NCBI GenBank assembly: GCA_021604005.1
Contig: BQIV01000034.1
Location: forward strand, 1 to 51,158
Direction: 5' to 3'
DNA length: 51,158 nucleotides
Origin: Nitrospirales bacterium
GTDB lineage: Bacteria; Nitrospirota; Nitrospiria; Nitrospirales; UBA8639
In this document: positions 51,091 through 51,158 of the stretch, one piece after another
How the letters are laid out: each line of letters opens with the position of its first letter
Numbering within the stretch: position 1 is the stretch's first letter
The notes under the pieces: model-generated
What the model saw: only the letters and a program-made list of their open reading frames with translations
Told to the model about the DNA's origin: nothing
The model's database searches: none
Made by a program: the position numbers and the translations under genes

Positions 51091-51158
51091 GCCGAAGTGG
51101 TGGAATGGCAGACACGCACGTTTAAGGGGCGTGTGGCGCAAGCCGTGCGGGTTCAAGT
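51091..51158 (+). tRNA. tRNA-Leu with anticodon AAG (truncated at window end)
   Basis: GCCGAAG acceptor strand, D-arm GUG...CAC, anticodon stem CACGU/GCGUG (one G-U pair), a long variable arm and the start of the T-arm (GCGGGUUCAAGU) make a class II tRNA very similar to E. coli tRNA-Leu(GAG). The anticodon loop UUAAGGG (51122-51128) puts A-A-G at 51124-51126, reading CUU/CUC after possible inosine formation. The 3' end lies outside the window, so the acceptor closure and CCA cannot be checked. Confidence 0.85.

Overview
The window looks like a chromosomal segment of a free-living, Gram-negative autotroph of the Nitrospirota, most like Nitrospira. The grounds are several family types that I associate with Nitrospira (PCP_red-domain fusions, many small lipoproteins and beta-barrel proteins, tandem small response regulators) and a fairly balanced base composition, which would fit a marine lineage. 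This assignment is inference from gene content; no 16S gene is present. The outer-membrane beta-barrels, the lipobox proteins and an LptM-like lipoprotein do show a double-membrane cell.

Layout. Positions 1-560 hold the end of an rRNA operon: the 3' part of 23S, a spacer with a processing stem, 5S and a strong terminator. Positions 560-6500 are gene-poor and repeat-rich, with a STAS protein, hemL (heme), an Asp-tailed small protein, an outer-membrane barrel and a DUF1428 protein. Positions 6726-15286 form a long minus-strand amino-acid cluster read argD-argF-argG-argH-(LptM-like lipoprotein)-lysA-dapA-dapB, so late arginine and late lysine/peptidoglycan precursor synthesis sit side by side. 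Positions 15720-19550 hold an acyl desaturase and the methyl-cycle pair metK-ahcY behind a structured leader.

Positions 20183-24310 (plus strand) are the most unusual part. A protein with two universal-stress domains, three PCP_red domains and a four-Cys zinc or iron knuckle overlaps a radical SAM/SPASM protein that also ends in a PCP_red domain. A small CopD-like membrane protein follows. PCP_red is best known as the C-terminal piece of the dark-operative protochlorophyllide reductase B subunit, yet no photosynthesis gene is visible. Next come der (ribosome assembly GTPase), an M20 peptidase, an M50 membrane protease, an HTH-metallo-beta-lactamase fusion and a macro-domain protein.

Positions 30590-46630 are an accessory region: two probable gene remnants, a TRL-like lipoprotein, beta-barrel proteins, a DUF3015/DUF4105 overlapping pair, a methyltransferase-TPR fusion, an SprA-related HExxH protein, a Crp/Fnr regulator and two response regulators. 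It also holds a TatA-like protein with a second amphipathic-helix copy, a HEAT-repeat lipoprotein, a class I amidotransferase, a PsiE-like protein and a tandem desulforedoxin-like protein that lacks one metal ligand per repeat. Positions 46770-50973 return to housekeeping genes (nagZ, pepA, queE, a SerB-like HAD phosphatase). The window ends inside a tRNA-Leu gene whose anticodon reads AAG.

Three families of short inverted-repeat elements are scattered through the intergenic spaces. One is a roughly 100-bp MITE-like element with GGCTATAGC ends, which recurs at least five times.
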